Source: a virus. Taken from it: DNA of 40,965 nucleotides. Of this stretch, positions 8,301-17,023 are shown one piece after another (the stretch's first letter is position 1; the number at the start of each line of letters is the position of its first letter). A program made the translations under genes and the position numbers. Under the pieces are notes generated by a model. It was given only the letters and a program-made list of their open reading frames with translations. It was not told the origin of the DNA and ran no database searches. The stretch is taken from IMG/VR virus record IMGVR_UViG_3300010885_041357, positions 1 to 40,965 of that record; one strand, given 5' to 3'.

Positions 8301-10455
8301 CTTGTATACAGGTAACACATGGTTAACAACAAGTATAACAGCAAATACGTTTACTGGGACATTTAGTAGTGTAGCAAATACAGGTTACGTTGGTAATTTT
8401 TCCGGTGATCAACGATTAGATATATCATCAAACACAGTGTTTAACTTTGGTGCTTCAAGCGACTTCACCATTGAATGCTGGGCCTATTGGCCAACAGCAA
8501 AAGGAGGAAACGAAACACTCTTTGATTTTTCTGGTGATTATAGACTGATTCTTGGTGTGCAACCTAGTGGTTTCCGCTTTTACCGTAATGGAAATGAATA
8601 TGGAGCTAATTACTCTTTCTCTGTTAATACGTGGTATCACATGGCTTGGGTTAGAAGATCTTCAAATTTTTATTTGTATATTAATGGCGTATCGGTAATG
8701 ACCCCTTTTGCTGATACATCTGATTGGTCTTTTAATGCGCTTAGTATTGGTAGGAATTATGATGATTATGAAGCATGGACAGGAAAAATATCTAATGCTA
8801 GAGTTGTTAAAGGCGTTGCTGTTTACACGGGCGACTTTAATAAACCAACGGGCCTTTTAACAGCCAGTGCATCAGCTAACCCATTTGGTGGTAGCAATAC
8901 TGTTGCTATTACAGGTGCTGCTACAAGTTTATTAACATTACAAAACAGTACAATAATTGATAATTCGTCTTATAATTTAACAATTACAAACACCCTTTGG
9001 AGCACAGTTGTAACAACATCTCTTAATACTTCATTGCCGTTTAGCGATCAAGGTAATATTACATATTCGACAGGTAAATGGAACATGGGTTCAATTAATG
9101 TAGGATCAATTAGTGTTACCACCATTTATGCTAATACGTATAATGGTGCGTTTAATGGTGCGCTTGCAGGTGGTGGAGCAAATACGGGCTATGTTGGTAG
9201 TTTCAATGGTAGTAGTCAATATCTCACTACTTCTGCTAGTACAGCCTTAACGCCTACTGACGGAACAACTCCAATGACTATTGAGGCTTGGATATATCCG
9301 CAAACTTATACCAATGCATTTATTGTTGGCAGTACCTATACAGGTGGAACAATTCCTTATTATTTACATCTTGGGTCTTCGGTAGGAGGATCTTCTGGTG
9401 GTGTAGGAAATGTAGTATTTAGTACTTATGACGGTGGATGGTCTGGATGTGTCACGACATCAGCAGTACCTCTTAATGCTTGGACCCATGTGGCGGCTGT
9501 ATTTGACGGCACTAACATGCGTATATATATTAACGGTGTTCAGGCAGCAACAGCGGTACAATCTTTAGGTACCGGCGGAACAAATCAAGTATACGTTGGT
9601 AGACGTTGGGATTATGGTGAATTATTTACTGGGTATATTTCTAATGTAAGGATAGTAAAAGGATTAGCAGTATATACAGGAAACTTTACAGTACCAACAG
9701 GACCACTACAAGTAACTCAATTAGCAAATCCATTTGGTGGTAACAATACTGTTGCTATTACAGGTACCGCTACTAGTTTATTAACATTACAAAATAGTAC
9801 AATAATTGATAATTCGTCTTATAATTTAACAATTACAAATAATGGAACAGTAACAACATCTTTAAATACTTCATTGGCGTTCAGTGATCAAAGTAGTATT
9901 ACATATGATGGTAAATGGCGCACGGGTTCAATTGGTGCCAATGGTTCAATCAGTGCTGCTACAGTTAGTGCACCTTTAATTAATGCTAATACATTTACTG
10001 TAAGTAATAAAAAGGCTGTTAATGGACCTGTATTTAGTGCATATGCAAATAGCACAACACAAACCTTATCATCAGGTAGTCAGCAAAAAGTTCTTTTTCA
10101 AGTAGAAGAATTTGATACAGATAATAATTATGCTAACTCTACCTTTACACCTACGACCGAAGGTTATTATCAATTAAATGCGGAAGTTCGTATTAGTGGA
10201 AATACAGGTACCGGCGAATCAATGATTACCTTGTGGAAAAACGGTAGTGAATATAAACGTGGTTGGAATGCAAGTGGTGTATCGTGGGCAACTAATTTCT
10301 ATGCTATGACGGTTAGCACGTTAGTGTATGCTAATGGAATCGATGATTATTTCGAAGTATATGTACAACAAACAAGTGGTGGCAACCGTAACATTACAGC
10401 TGCTAATGCGCCTACTATTACATGGTTCAATGGCGCTATGGTCAGAGGCGCATAA
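5371..10455 (+). CDS. Giant tail fiber with five LamG-like domains and a C1q-like tip
   Basis: This is a 1694-residue protein. The N-terminus (MALPSSPTDGQTYVDPVTF) is a common phage fiber opening. It is followed by GQFLTSDG-type repeats shared with the fiber gene at 2-2446. Five concanavalin-A/LamG-like domains follow, at about 5910-6480, 6835-7370, 7475-7960, 8390-8860 and 9190-9700. Each has the FTIECWFY-type strand, a NTWYHVAMVR strand, an LxxNG turn, and the end motif NxRIVKGxAVYT. The C-terminus, about 10020-10455 (FQVEEFDTDNN, then FTPTTEGYYQLNAEV), resembles a C1q/TNF-like trimeric head. LamG domains often bind glycans, so this is a good candidate receptor-binding fiber. It is the last gene before the neck operon and its late promoter. 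Confidence 0.85.
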   Translation: MALPSSPTDGQTYVDPVTFVTYVYSSARTLWQRQAAPVSSTTNLNVYGTLDVTTNLTVGGKLEVNSVNAVSVKAVTLTTPSINASGSTGTSGQFLTSDGINSTWSTLGGGTGTSGQYLTSDGSNSYWSTPGQILTSNNLSSDTFFFPMSNSATGAWTNNVVSPNISYAPSSINPNLSYVVTFSGNNVIANTQTFVTTNTSIANSAVNLSGSGDFTIECWFKATANPFGNTYIEHLNGTIIQNGAHDYSGYTSPTYTINIQSGNLNFAIGNNYDTRSYTTPNNITKNVWYHVAMVRSGNGLLCFLNGQLQATVDCAGFSLAATQDFTIGARGLRWVYGAHDFFTGQIKDMRIVKGLAVYTSSFTPPTRPLTATQAANTNGIPSAAITGSQTSLLTLQNSTLIDNSTFGYIISSQAGTGGTSNNQVTCSQTAAEVFGSKGAIAYTNTSLTLAGDATIAANISSNNLILTGNTYYSSTNSGLVAGTNNPAYAVSFNGSNNYLYVPSSNGTGNTNPFDLANGAGNWTAECWFYANNMTTRGPILNKGWYEGSTNPSYGLFVVENANTVRFGIGDGGAGGTYYDAPISANTWYHAALVRNANAGLCFLNGNLVSTLNLSSFSMGDGGQPLTIGTQSTGTKNNYFGGYISNVRIAKGVAIYKSAFTPNTYPLPVVQKANTAANTNSVGLAWFATYPYNANTTQDGARGAYLNIKATLPSSNDFAFETGDWTVEGWYQQTNYTTYQQRLWTSSPGGSVNDESSGLSFENGVLQYDNPYSTVSVNSFSFAANTWYHVATVRQSGVTKIYVNGTVVASANDTYNQSANSMLFVGGRNTGYGGGWGESWIGKISNFRVVKGVAVYTGNFTVPYTNILTATQSASGNVAAISGTQTKALLYQSNTKTQDYSSYAKTASVSSQITMDGEVATNIFPAWSGDKTVLLSFQNNTIYDRSTLNNVILNMGTTPAPTFSITGAPFTTTVAGTFLYTGNTWLTTSITANTFTGTFSSVANTGYVGNFSGDQRLDISSNTVFNFGASSDFTIECWAYWPTAKGGNETLFDFSGDYRLILGVQPSGFRFYRNGNEYGANYSFSVNTWYHMAWVRRSSNFYLYINGVSVMTPFADTSDWSFNALSIGRNYDDYEAWTGKISNARVVKGVAVYTGDFNKPTGLLTASASANPFGGSNTVAITGAATSLLTLQNSTIIDNSSYNLTITNTLWSTVVTTSLNTSLPFSDQGNITYSTGKWNMGSINVGSISVTTIYANTYNGAFNGALAGGGANTGYVGSFNGSSQYLTTSASTALTPTDGTTPMTIEAWIYPQTYTNAFIVGSTYTGGTIPYYLHLGSSVGGSSGGVGNVVFSTYDGGWSGCVTTSAVPLNAWTHVAAVFDGTNMRIYINGVQAATAVQSLGTGGTNQVYVGRRWDYGELFTGYISNVRIVKGLAVYTGNFTVPTGPLQVTQLANPFGGNNTVAITGTATSLLTLQNSTIIDNSSYNLTITNNGTVTTSLNTSLAFSDQSSITYDGKWRTGSIGANGSISAATVSAPLINANTFTVSNKKAVNGPVFSAYANSTTQTLSSGSQQKVLFQVEEFDTDNNYANSTFTPTTEGYYQLNAEVRISGNTGTGESMITLWKNGSEYKRGWNASGVSWATNFYAMTVSTLVYANGIDDYFEVYVQQTSGGNRNITAANAPTITWFNGAMVRGA
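8881..9079 (+). repeat. Direct repeat in LamG fiber linker, copy 1
   Basis: This is the linker between LamG domains 4 and 5 (encodes TSLLTLQNSTIIDNSSYNL). It is almost identical at the DNA level to 9730-9917 for the first 110 bases, then similar with small indels. Confidence 0.75.
9730..9917 (+). repeat. Direct repeat in LamG fiber linker, copy 2
   Basis: This copy follows LamG domain 5 and repeats 8881-9079 with only a handful of mismatches in its first 110 bases. That is much closer than the LamG domains are to one another, which suggests a recent duplication or gene conversion. Confidence 0.75.
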
Positions 10456-10462
10456 GCATCTT

Positions 10463-10470
10463 TATAAATA
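10463..10470 (+). promoter_or_regulatory. T4-type late promoter upstream of gene 13
   Basis: This is an exact TATAAATA, the T4 late-promoter -10 element recognised by gp55. It lies in the short gap between the LamG fiber and gene 13, followed by AAAAGGAG and the start codon at 10490. The presence of gp55 in the window supports it. Confidence 0.75.
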
Positions 10471-10489
10471 CTGCTAAAAGGAGCACACT

Positions 10490-11233
10490 ATGGCTGTACC
10501 AGCATCAAGAGCAGATTTTAAAGAATATTGCCTACGTAAGTTGGGTAAACCTGTCATAGAAATTAACGTCGATGATGACCAGGTTGAAGACCGTATTGAT
10601 GAGTCTTTAAAATATTATTGGGATTACCATTTTGATGGTACCGATAAGATTTATTACAAACACCAAATTACTGACGCTGATAAGTCCAATCGTTACATCA
10701 CATTGCCAGATAACATTATAGGTACAGTTCGTGTATTTCCAATTGGTGATCCATCAATTCGTTCCGATGATATGTTTAACATCCGTTATCAAATTGCGCT
10801 TAACGATCTGTATACATTGACAGCATACTCAATGGTTCCATACTATATGGCCATGCAACATCTTGGTTTAATTTCGGAGATGCTTGTTGGTCAACAGCCA
10901 ATCCGCTACAATAGACATATGAACCGTCTATATGTTGATACAAAATGGGAAAATTATAATGCAGGTGAGTTTCTTCTTGTTGAAGCATATCAAGTTATTG
11001 ATCCTAATACATTTACAGATGCATGGGGTGATCGCTGGCTTGCTAACTACTGCACAGCAAAGATTAAATACCAATGGGGTTCAAATTTAACCAAGTTTAC
11101 AGGGATGCAGCTTCCAGGCGGTGTGCAGTTCAATGGTCAAAAGATTTTTGATGATGCGGCTGCTGAAATTGCAAAGATGGAAGAGGAAATGATAAACAGT
11201 TACAGCTTGCCGGTCGCTGACATGATAGGCTAA
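10490..11233 (+). CDS. 13: Neck protein, T4 gp13-like head completion protein
   Basis: This is a 247-residue protein of the T4 gp13 family. Gp13 joins gp14 in the neck that seals the packaged head and receives the tail. Family-like features include the N-terminal FKEYCLRKLGKPVIEINVDD, the segment DRIDESLKYYWDYHFDGT, and QVIDPNTFTDAWGDRWLANY near residue 170. Length is close to that of T4 gp13. The start is set by AAAAGGAG eight bases upstream. A TATAAATA late promoter lies 20 bases before the start, so this gene heads the neck-terminase operon. It is followed after two bases by gp14. Confidence 0.9.
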   Translation: MAVPASRADFKEYCLRKLGKPVIEINVDDDQVEDRIDESLKYYWDYHFDGTDKIYYKHQITDADKSNRYITLPDNIIGTVRVFPIGDPSIRSDDMFNIRYQIALNDLYTLTAYSMVPYYMAMQHLGLISEMLVGQQPIRYNRHMNRLYVDTKWENYNAGEFLLVEAYQVIDPNTFTDAWGDRWLANYCTAKIKYQWGSNLTKFTGMQLPGGVQFNGQKIFDDAAAEIAKMEEEMINSYSLPVADMIG

Positions 11234-11235
11234 TT

Positions 11236-11964
11236 GTGGCAACAAATTTCTACTTTAATAATTTTCAAAACAGCGGTGAGCAAACGCTGATTGAAGATCT
11301 AATTATAGAATCTATTCGGATCTATGGTTTGGATATGTATTTTATTCCTCGTAATCCAAACGCTATTGATAAAATTTACGGTGAGGATCCTACCCGTTAC
11401 TATACACATGCAGTTCCTGTTGAAATGTATGTTAAGAACATAGAAGGTTTTGCAGGTGAGGGCGATTTCCTTTCTAAATTTAACATACAAATTAGAGATC
11501 AAGTTACGTTTAGTATTGCTCGAAGAGTGTTTGAGCAAGAAGTAGGTAATTATGAAACAAGAGTAAGACCGCTTGAGGGTGATTTAATTTATTTACCATT
11601 AAACAAAAAATTGTTTGAACTTAAATTTGTTGAGCACGAAGCTATTTTTTACCAGCTTGGTGCTTTGCAAATGTATGATTTGAAGTGTGAGTTGTTTGAA
11701 TATAATAACGAATACATTGCAACAGGCATCGATGATATTGACGCGCTGATGTTAAACTATAGTTTGAATGAAGAAGTTTCTGCTGGTATTAAGACAGAAG
11801 GCGGTTTGTATATACTAGATGAAGATGGATATAACTTACTACAAGAAAGCTGGGATATTAACATAAACGATCCTTTGGCTGAAAACGATGAAATAGAAGC
11901 CGAAGCTAGTGGTTATATTGATTTTTCTGAACGTGACCCTTTCAGTGAAGGAGCTTCGTACTAA
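11236..11964 (+). CDS. 14: Neck protein, T4 gp14-like
   Basis: This is a 242-residue protein of the T4 gp14 neck family, which forms the head-to-tail joining ring with gp13. Recognisable segments are the start MATNFYFNNFQNSGEQTLIE, YGLDMYFIPR, and the beta-rich middle with EGDLIYLPLNKKLFELKFVE. It uses a GTG start two bases after the gp13 stop. The next ATG is far inside the conserved region, so GTG is the better choice. Its stop overlaps the gp15 start (TAATG), so translation of the two is likely coupled. The C-terminal 60 residues are acidic. Confidence 0.88.
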   Translation: MATNFYFNNFQNSGEQTLIEDLIIESIRIYGLDMYFIPRNPNAIDKIYGEDPTRYYTHAVPVEMYVKNIEGFAGEGDFLSKFNIQIRDQVTFSIARRVFEQEVGNYETRVRPLEGDLIYLPLNKKLFELKFVEHEAIFYQLGALQMYDLKCELFEYNNEYIATGIDDIDALMLNYSLNEEVSAGIKTEGGLYILDEDGYNLLQESWDININDPLAENDEIEAEASGYIDFSERDPFSEGASY

Positions 11965-12764
11965 TGTTTGGCCATTCCTTCTATCACGGATCAATAAGAC
12001 GCTATGTTGTTTTGTTTGGTACATTGTTTAACGACATTATCATTAATCGTCCTGATCCCACGCACAACGAGATTCATACAGTCAAGGTTCCTGTAACATA
12101 CGGACCAAAGGAAAAGGTGTTGGCTCGTCTAACACAGGATCCAAACTTAAATCGTAAGACATCTGTACAGCTTCCAATCATTTCTTTTGAAATGACAGAC
12201 TTTACATATGATGGTAGCCGTAAATTAAACACTATTGGTAAGCGTTATAAAAAAGATGACACCGATCCAAATAAAATTTACTATCAGTATAACCCTGTAC
12301 CATACAACATAAATTTTTCGCTTTCTATTCTTGTTAAGAACACAGACGATGGTACACGTATTGTAGAACAAATACTTCCTTTCTTTACACCCGAGTGGAC
12401 AGCTACGGTCGCATTGATACCAGATATGGATATCACAATGGATATTCCTATTATCCTTAATGATGTAAAATTAAACGACAACTACGAGAGCGATTTTGAA
12501 ACTCGTAGAGTGCTTGAATGGAACATGACGTTTACTCTAAAAGGGTATTTGTATGGACCCGTACATAGAGCCGGTATTATTAAGTTTGCTGATAGCTCCA
12601 TTTATAATTCTTTAACAAGCAATTCTTCTTTAGTAAACACAACAACACAGCCTGGTTTGTTGGCAAATGGTTCGCCAACAACAATTCTTGCCAACTCCAT
12701 ACCAGCTAGTATGATTTACCCCGATGATGACTTTGGATACATAATAGCAACAGAAGAACCTTAA
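11964..12764 (+). CDS. 15: Tail sheath stabilizer and completion protein, T4 gp15-like
   Basis: This is a 266-residue member of the gp15 family, which caps the tail tube and sheath and provides the docking face for the neck. Typical segments are FGHSFYHGSIRRYVVLFGTL at the N-terminus, LPIISFEMTDFTYDGSRKLN, YQYNPVPYNINFSLSI, and EWNMTFTLKGYLYGPV near residue 200. It starts within TAATG, one base overlapping the gp14 stop. The last 60 residues are Ser/Thr/Asn-rich and less conserved. Gene order 13-14-15-16-17 is as in T4. Confidence 0.9.
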   Translation: MFGHSFYHGSIRRYVVLFGTLFNDIIINRPDPTHNEIHTVKVPVTYGPKEKVLARLTQDPNLNRKTSVQLPIISFEMTDFTYDGSRKLNTIGKRYKKDDTDPNKIYYQYNPVPYNINFSLSILVKNTDDGTRIVEQILPFFTPEWTATVALIPDMDITMDIPIILNDVKLNDNYESDFETRRVLEWNMTFTLKGYLYGPVHRAGIIKFADSSIYNSLTSNSSLVNTTTQPGLLANGSPTTILANSIPASMIYPDDDFGYIIATEEP

Positions 12765-12766
12765 TT

Positions 12767-13156
12767 ATGAATAATGATTCAATTGCTGATACATTAGGCT
12801 TAACGCCTATAAACAATATACCAATGCCGGTCGTTAGCACATATGGTGATAAACAAGTGGATGATGATTTTGAATATGCTCGTGGTAATATGATATCTGC
12901 TATTGAAAAAGGACAAGAAGCTTTGTCGGGCGTACTTGAAGTTGCAGGAATGTCACAACATCCACGGGCATATGAGGTAGCAGCTACTCTTGTTAAAACA
13001 TTAGCTGATGCCAATAAAGATTTGCTTGAATTGCAAAAACGTAAAAAAGATTTGACAGGTGTTGGTCCAAACCCAACTACTGTAAACAACAACTTGTTTG
13101 TTGGGAGTACAGCAGAGTTACAACAACTTATAAAGAAGCAGAATGAGTCGCGTTAA
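12767..13156 (+). CDS. 16: Small terminase subunit, T4 gp16-like
   Basis: This is a 129-residue protein in the position and size range of T4-like small terminases. Small terminase recognises phage DNA and regulates the gp17 motor. It has an acidic N-terminus, a central helical segment (DDFEYARGNMISAIEKGQEA), and a helical pair (HPRAYEVAATLVKTLADANK) that resembles the oligomerisation coiled coil of gp16. The C-terminus (VFGSTAEL-like: FVGSTAELQQLIKK) is conserved in the family. It overlaps the large terminase start by 14 bases, consistent with coupled translation. Confidence 0.85.
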   Translation: MNNDSIADTLGLTPINNIPMPVVSTYGDKQVDDDFEYARGNMISAIEKGQEALSGVLEVAGMSQHPRAYEVAATLVKTLADANKDLLELQKRKKDLTGVGPNPTTVNNNLFVGSTAELQQLIKKQNESR

Positions 13157-14822
13157 TGAATCATATCTTGGTAACCAAAATCTAAAAAGATCGAATGTAA
13201 AACATTCATGGACACCCAATGAGGTTAATGAATGGTTAAAGTGTTCACAGGATCCCGAGTACTTTATTGAAAAGTATATCAAAATTGTTAACGTTGACCG
13301 CGGTCTTGTTAATTTCAATCTTTACGATTACCAAAAAGATATTGTAAAACTCTCTGTCAATGAGCGCTTTGTTATATGCAAAATGCCGCGTCAGTGCGGA
13401 AAGACAACAACGCTGGTTGGTATTATATTGTGGTATATTTTGTTTCATCAAAACTATCAAGTTGCAATTCTCGCTCATAAACTACAACAAGCTCGTGAGA
13501 TTCTTTCACGTATTCAACTTGCATACGAACATCTACCAAAATGGATTCAGCAAGGCATCGTCGAATGGAACAAAGGTAACATTGAATTAGAAAATGGATC
13601 AAAGATTTTAGCATCTGCTACTTCTTCAAGCGCAATTCGTGGTGGATCTTTTAACCTTGTTTATCTGGATGAGTTTGCGTTCGTTGAAAACAACATGCAG
13701 GAATCATTCTTTGCTTCTGTATATCCTACAATTTCTTCTGGTCAAACAACAAAGGTATTAATCACATCAACACCAAACGGTCTTAATATGTTTTATAAGA
13801 TATGGACTGATAGCGAAGAAGGTAAGAATGATTACAAACGAATAGATGTTCATTGGAGCGAAGTGCCTGGCCGTGATGAGGTATGGAAAAAGGAAACGAT
13901 TCGAAACACAAGCGAAGATCAGTTCCGTGTAGAATTTGAATGTGAATTTATTGGTTCGGCTCATACTTTAATTAGTGCAACAAAGCTAAGAACACTAAGA
14001 TCAATACCACCAGAAGCAAGTAATCCCGATACACGAATCTTTAAGCAGCCAGCAGAAGGAAGACAGTATGTTACAGTTGTAGACACTGCTAGAGGCGTTC
14101 AGGGAGACTATTCAGCATTTGTTATCTTTGATGTTTCAGAGCTTCCATATAGAGTGGTTGCATCTTACCGAAACAATATGATATCGCCGTTGCTGTATCC
14201 AAATATTGTTTACCAATTGAGCAAACATTACAACAGAGCATATATCCTTGTTGAGACAAACGACATTGGTGAGCAGATTGCAAACATCCTCCACCACGAT
14301 CTTGAATACGAGAATGTTCTGACAACGGTAAACAACGGTAGAAGCGGTCAGGTTATATCACCGGGGTTTGGCCAAGCAACAAGAATGGGTGTTAAGACAT
14401 CCAAACAAGTTAAGCGGATTGGTTGTATGGGTTTGAAAACTCAAGTGGAGAGCGACAAATTAATAATTAATGATGAGCGCATATTATACGAACTATTCCG
14501 TTTTGTAAATATAGGTGACAGTTACGAAGCAGAAGAAGGCCATGATGACATGGTCATGTGTTGCGTTCTTTTTGCATGGGCAATGGAACAATCATATATG
14601 AAGGAGCTGACGAGTGTAGATTTACGTCAGCGTTTAGAACAAGAAAATGAAGATGCTTTAGATGAAAACATGCTTCCCTTTGGAATAATTAACAGAGGGG
14701 AGGCCGCACACACTACAGTGCTAGCGGCTAAACGTGGGGACGACTCGTGGTTATTTGTTGGTGATCAGGAGTTTGACGAATCTATGTTGGAAAAAAATGG
14801 GTCCTATGGTTGGACGCATTGA
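13143..14822 (+). CDS. 17: Large terminase subunit, T4 gp17-like packaging ATPase and nuclease
   Basis: This is a 559-residue packaging motor and headful nuclease. The Walker A loop is MPRQCGKTT (residues 81-89), and Walker B with the catalytic acid is LVYLDEFAF (172-180). The coupling motif TSTPNG follows at 208-213. The RNase-H-fold nuclease carries acidic residues in VVDTARGVQGDYSAF (D314), LVETND (E371, D374) and GHDDMVM (D468, D469). All the residues expected for activity are present. Length is slightly below T4 gp17 (about 610). The ATG at 13143 lies inside the end of gene 16. The next gene is separated by a late promoter. Confidence 0.95.
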   Translation: MSRVNESYLGNQNLKRSNVKHSWTPNEVNEWLKCSQDPEYFIEKYIKIVNVDRGLVNFNLYDYQKDIVKLSVNERFVICKMPRQCGKTTTLVGIILWYILFHQNYQVAILAHKLQQAREILSRIQLAYEHLPKWIQQGIVEWNKGNIELENGSKILASATSSSAIRGGSFNLVYLDEFAFVENNMQESFFASVYPTISSGQTTKVLITSTPNGLNMFYKIWTDSEEGKNDYKRIDVHWSEVPGRDEVWKKETIRNTSEDQFRVEFECEFIGSAHTLISATKLRTLRSIPPEASNPDTRIFKQPAEGRQYVTVVDTARGVQGDYSAFVIFDVSELPYRVVASYRNNMISPLLYPNIVYQLSKHYNRAYILVETNDIGEQIANILHHDLEYENVLTTVNNGRSGQVISPGFGQATRMGVKTSKQVKRIGCMGLKTQVESDKLIINDERILYELFRFVNIGDSYEAEEGHDDMVMCCVLFAWAMEQSYMKELTSVDLRQRLEQENEDALDENMLPFGIINRGEAAHTTVLAAKRGDDSWLFVGDQEFDESMLEKNGSYGWTH

Positions 14823-14833
14823 AACCGTAGAAT

Positions 14834-14841
14834 TATAAATA
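14834..14841 (+). promoter_or_regulatory. T4-type late promoter upstream of gene 18
   Basis: This is an exact TATAAATA in the 73-base gap between genes 17 and 18. It is about 55 bases before the gp18 start codon, which has its own AGAGGGGAGA ribosome binding site. Confidence 0.8.
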
Positions 14842-14895
14842 CTATCAAACAAACTTCGTTTTCTACACAAATAAAACCTCAGAGGGGAGATAAGC

Positions 14896-16995
14896 ATGCC
14901 ATTCCAAGTTAGTCCTGGCGTAAATGTATCTGAAATTGATCTGACAACCGTAGTTCCCGCTGTATCAACAACCGAAGGTGCCTTGGCTGGCGTGTTCCGT
15001 TGGGGTCCAGTTAACACACGTGTTCTTATTGATTCTGAAGCATACTTAGCCGCAAGATTCGGTAAACCAACCAATCACAATCCAGAAACATTTTTTACTG
15101 CTGCAAACTTTTTGTCTTATGGCAATAAGCTATACGTAGCTCGTGCAGCAAATACCACATCGACCAACACAAGCATACTGGTTCGTAATGCTCTCGCTAA
15201 TACAGCCACAGTATCTAATTTTGCTAGCGATGGTGCGGACGCTGCTTTGTATGTTGTAAAAAACGAAGATGATTACAACAACAGATTATCTACCATCCAA
15301 GCTGGCGACAGTGATATTGTATACATTGCAAAATGTCCTGGCGCAATGGGTAATTCGTTAAAGATTTCCGTTTGTGATTCGAGCGCTGCTTTTAGTTCTG
15401 CAGCAAACGTTGATAATGGCGGTGGATCTTTAAGCTCCAATGCTTCCTTAGCAAACGTTGCAATAGCAATTGGTTCGTCCAACGTTGTTATTTCTGTTGC
15501 TGTAGGTAACGGTACAATTTCTAATGCTGTATCATATGCAACAACATTGGCTGCAACTGTTATAGCGGGTGATTATGTACAAGCAGGTAACTCAACAATT
15601 GGTTTGCAATATTTGAAAGTTGCTTCTGTTGGTGCTATAACAAACACGGCTACTGTTGCATCATTCACTGTTACAACAACAGATACCTACGGTCTTGCAG
15701 TAAATTATAGCACCAATGCATTAACACGTAAGTGGGAATTCTGGAACGCTGTTGATACAGCTCCTGGTGTTTCAAAATACCAAAACAGCTTTGGTAATTC
15801 ATCAGCTACTGATGAACTACACGTTGTTGTATCAGATGTTAACGGATTGTTCACAGGTGTTCCTGGTACGGTGCTTGAAGTTCTATCGCATTTGTCACGT
15901 GCAACCGATGCTAAGACAGAAGATGGAGCAACAAACTACTACAAGACTGTTATCAATAATGGTTCCGAATACCTTTGGTGGGTAAGAGATCGTAGCGGTG
16001 CTGCTTCTGGGCTTGCATCTGCTTTGATTAACCCAACAACAACCGCTCCAATGACGCTGACATTCCAAGGCGGTACAGACGGTCTTGATGAGAACAACAA
16101 TGCATTGGGTACAACCTTAGCTGCATACGATTTGTTTGCATCTGCCGAAGATGTTGATGTATCATTAGTTCTTCAAGGTGTTGCGCGTGGTGGTTCTGTT
16201 GGTGAACAAAAAGCTAATTATCTAATCGATAATATTGCCGAAAGACGTAAAGACTGTGTTGTGTTCTGCTCACCAGCAAAATCCACTGTTGTAAACAATG
16301 CCGGCAATGAAACAACAGATATGATCACATTCCGTAATGCATTGCGTAGTACATCTTACGCTGTTATGGATTCTGGTTACAAATACCAATATGACAAGTA
16401 TAACGACATATACCGTTACATTCCTATGAATGGTGATATTGCTGGTCTGTGTGTGCGTACTGATGATACACGTGATTCGTGGTTCTCTCCTGCTGGTTTT
16501 AACCGTGGTCAGATTAAGAACATTGTTAAGCTAGCATTTAATCCACGTCAAGCAGATCGCGATCAACTATACAAAGCAAACATTAATCCTGTGGTTACAT
16601 TCCCTGGTCAAGGTACAGTGCTGTATGGTGATAAGACATTACTTGCTAAACCAAGTGCGTTTGACCGTATCAACGTTCGCCGTCTATTCATTGTTCTTGA
16701 AAAAGCAATTGCTACTGCTACGAAATTTACTCTGTTTGAATTCAACGATGACTTCACACGTGCTCAATTCCGTAACCTCGTTGAACCGTTCCTACGCGAC
16801 GTTCAAGGTCGTCGTGGTATCTACGACTTTAAAGTGGTTTGCGACACAACTAACAATACCGGCGAAGTAATTGACGGTAACAGATTTGTTGGTGATATTT
16901 ACATTAAGCCAGCTAAGAGCATTAACTTCATTCAATTGAACTTTGTTGCTGTTAGAACGGGTGTCGAGTTCTCCGAAGTAGTCGGTAAATTTTAA
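14896..16995 (+). CDS. 18: Contractile tail sheath protein, T4 gp18-like
   Basis: This is a 699-residue subunit of the contractile tail sheath. The N-terminus, PFQVSPGVNVSEIDLTTVVP, is the typical gp18 start that links sheath subunits. The C-terminal domain has the conserved sheath segments NRGQIKNIVKLAFNPRQADR, INPVVTFPGQGTVLYGDKTL, and INVRRLFIVLEKAIATATKF. The variable middle (about residues 100-330) is Ala/Ser/Val-rich and probably forms the exposed protrusion domains. It is a little longer than T4 gp18 (659). A strong ribosome binding site and late promoter precede it, as expected for a very abundant virion protein. Confidence 0.95.
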   Translation: MPFQVSPGVNVSEIDLTTVVPAVSTTEGALAGVFRWGPVNTRVLIDSEAYLAARFGKPTNHNPETFFTAANFLSYGNKLYVARAANTTSTNTSILVRNALANTATVSNFASDGADAALYVVKNEDDYNNRLSTIQAGDSDIVYIAKCPGAMGNSLKISVCDSSAAFSSAANVDNGGGSLSSNASLANVAIAIGSSNVVISVAVGNGTISNAVSYATTLAATVIAGDYVQAGNSTIGLQYLKVASVGAITNTATVASFTVTTTDTYGLAVNYSTNALTRKWEFWNAVDTAPGVSKYQNSFGNSSATDELHVVVSDVNGLFTGVPGTVLEVLSHLSRATDAKTEDGATNYYKTVINNGSEYLWWVRDRSGAASGLASALINPTTTAPMTLTFQGGTDGLDENNNALGTTLAAYDLFASAEDVDVSLVLQGVARGGSVGEQKANYLIDNIAERRKDCVVFCSPAKSTVVNNAGNETTDMITFRNALRSTSYAVMDSGYKYQYDKYNDIYRYIPMNGDIAGLCVRTDDTRDSWFSPAGFNRGQIKNIVKLAFNPRQADRDQLYKANINPVVTFPGQGTVLYGDKTLLAKPSAFDRINVRRLFIVLEKAIATATKFTLFEFNDDFTRAQFRNLVEPFLRDVQGRRGIYDFKVVCDTTNNTGEVIDGNRFVGDIYIKPAKSINFIQLNFVAVRTGVEFSEVVGKF

Positions 16996-16996
16996 G

Positions 16997-17004
16997 AATA
17001 AATA
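16997..17004 (+). promoter_or_regulatory. Possible weak late promoter upstream of gene 19
   Basis: AATAAATA differs from the late consensus TATAAATA only at the first base. It lies directly after the gene 18 stop and 20 bases before the gene 19 start, with AAGGAG between. It is suggestive only. Confidence 0.35.
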
Positions 17005-17023
17005 GAATAAAGGAGAACAAAAC

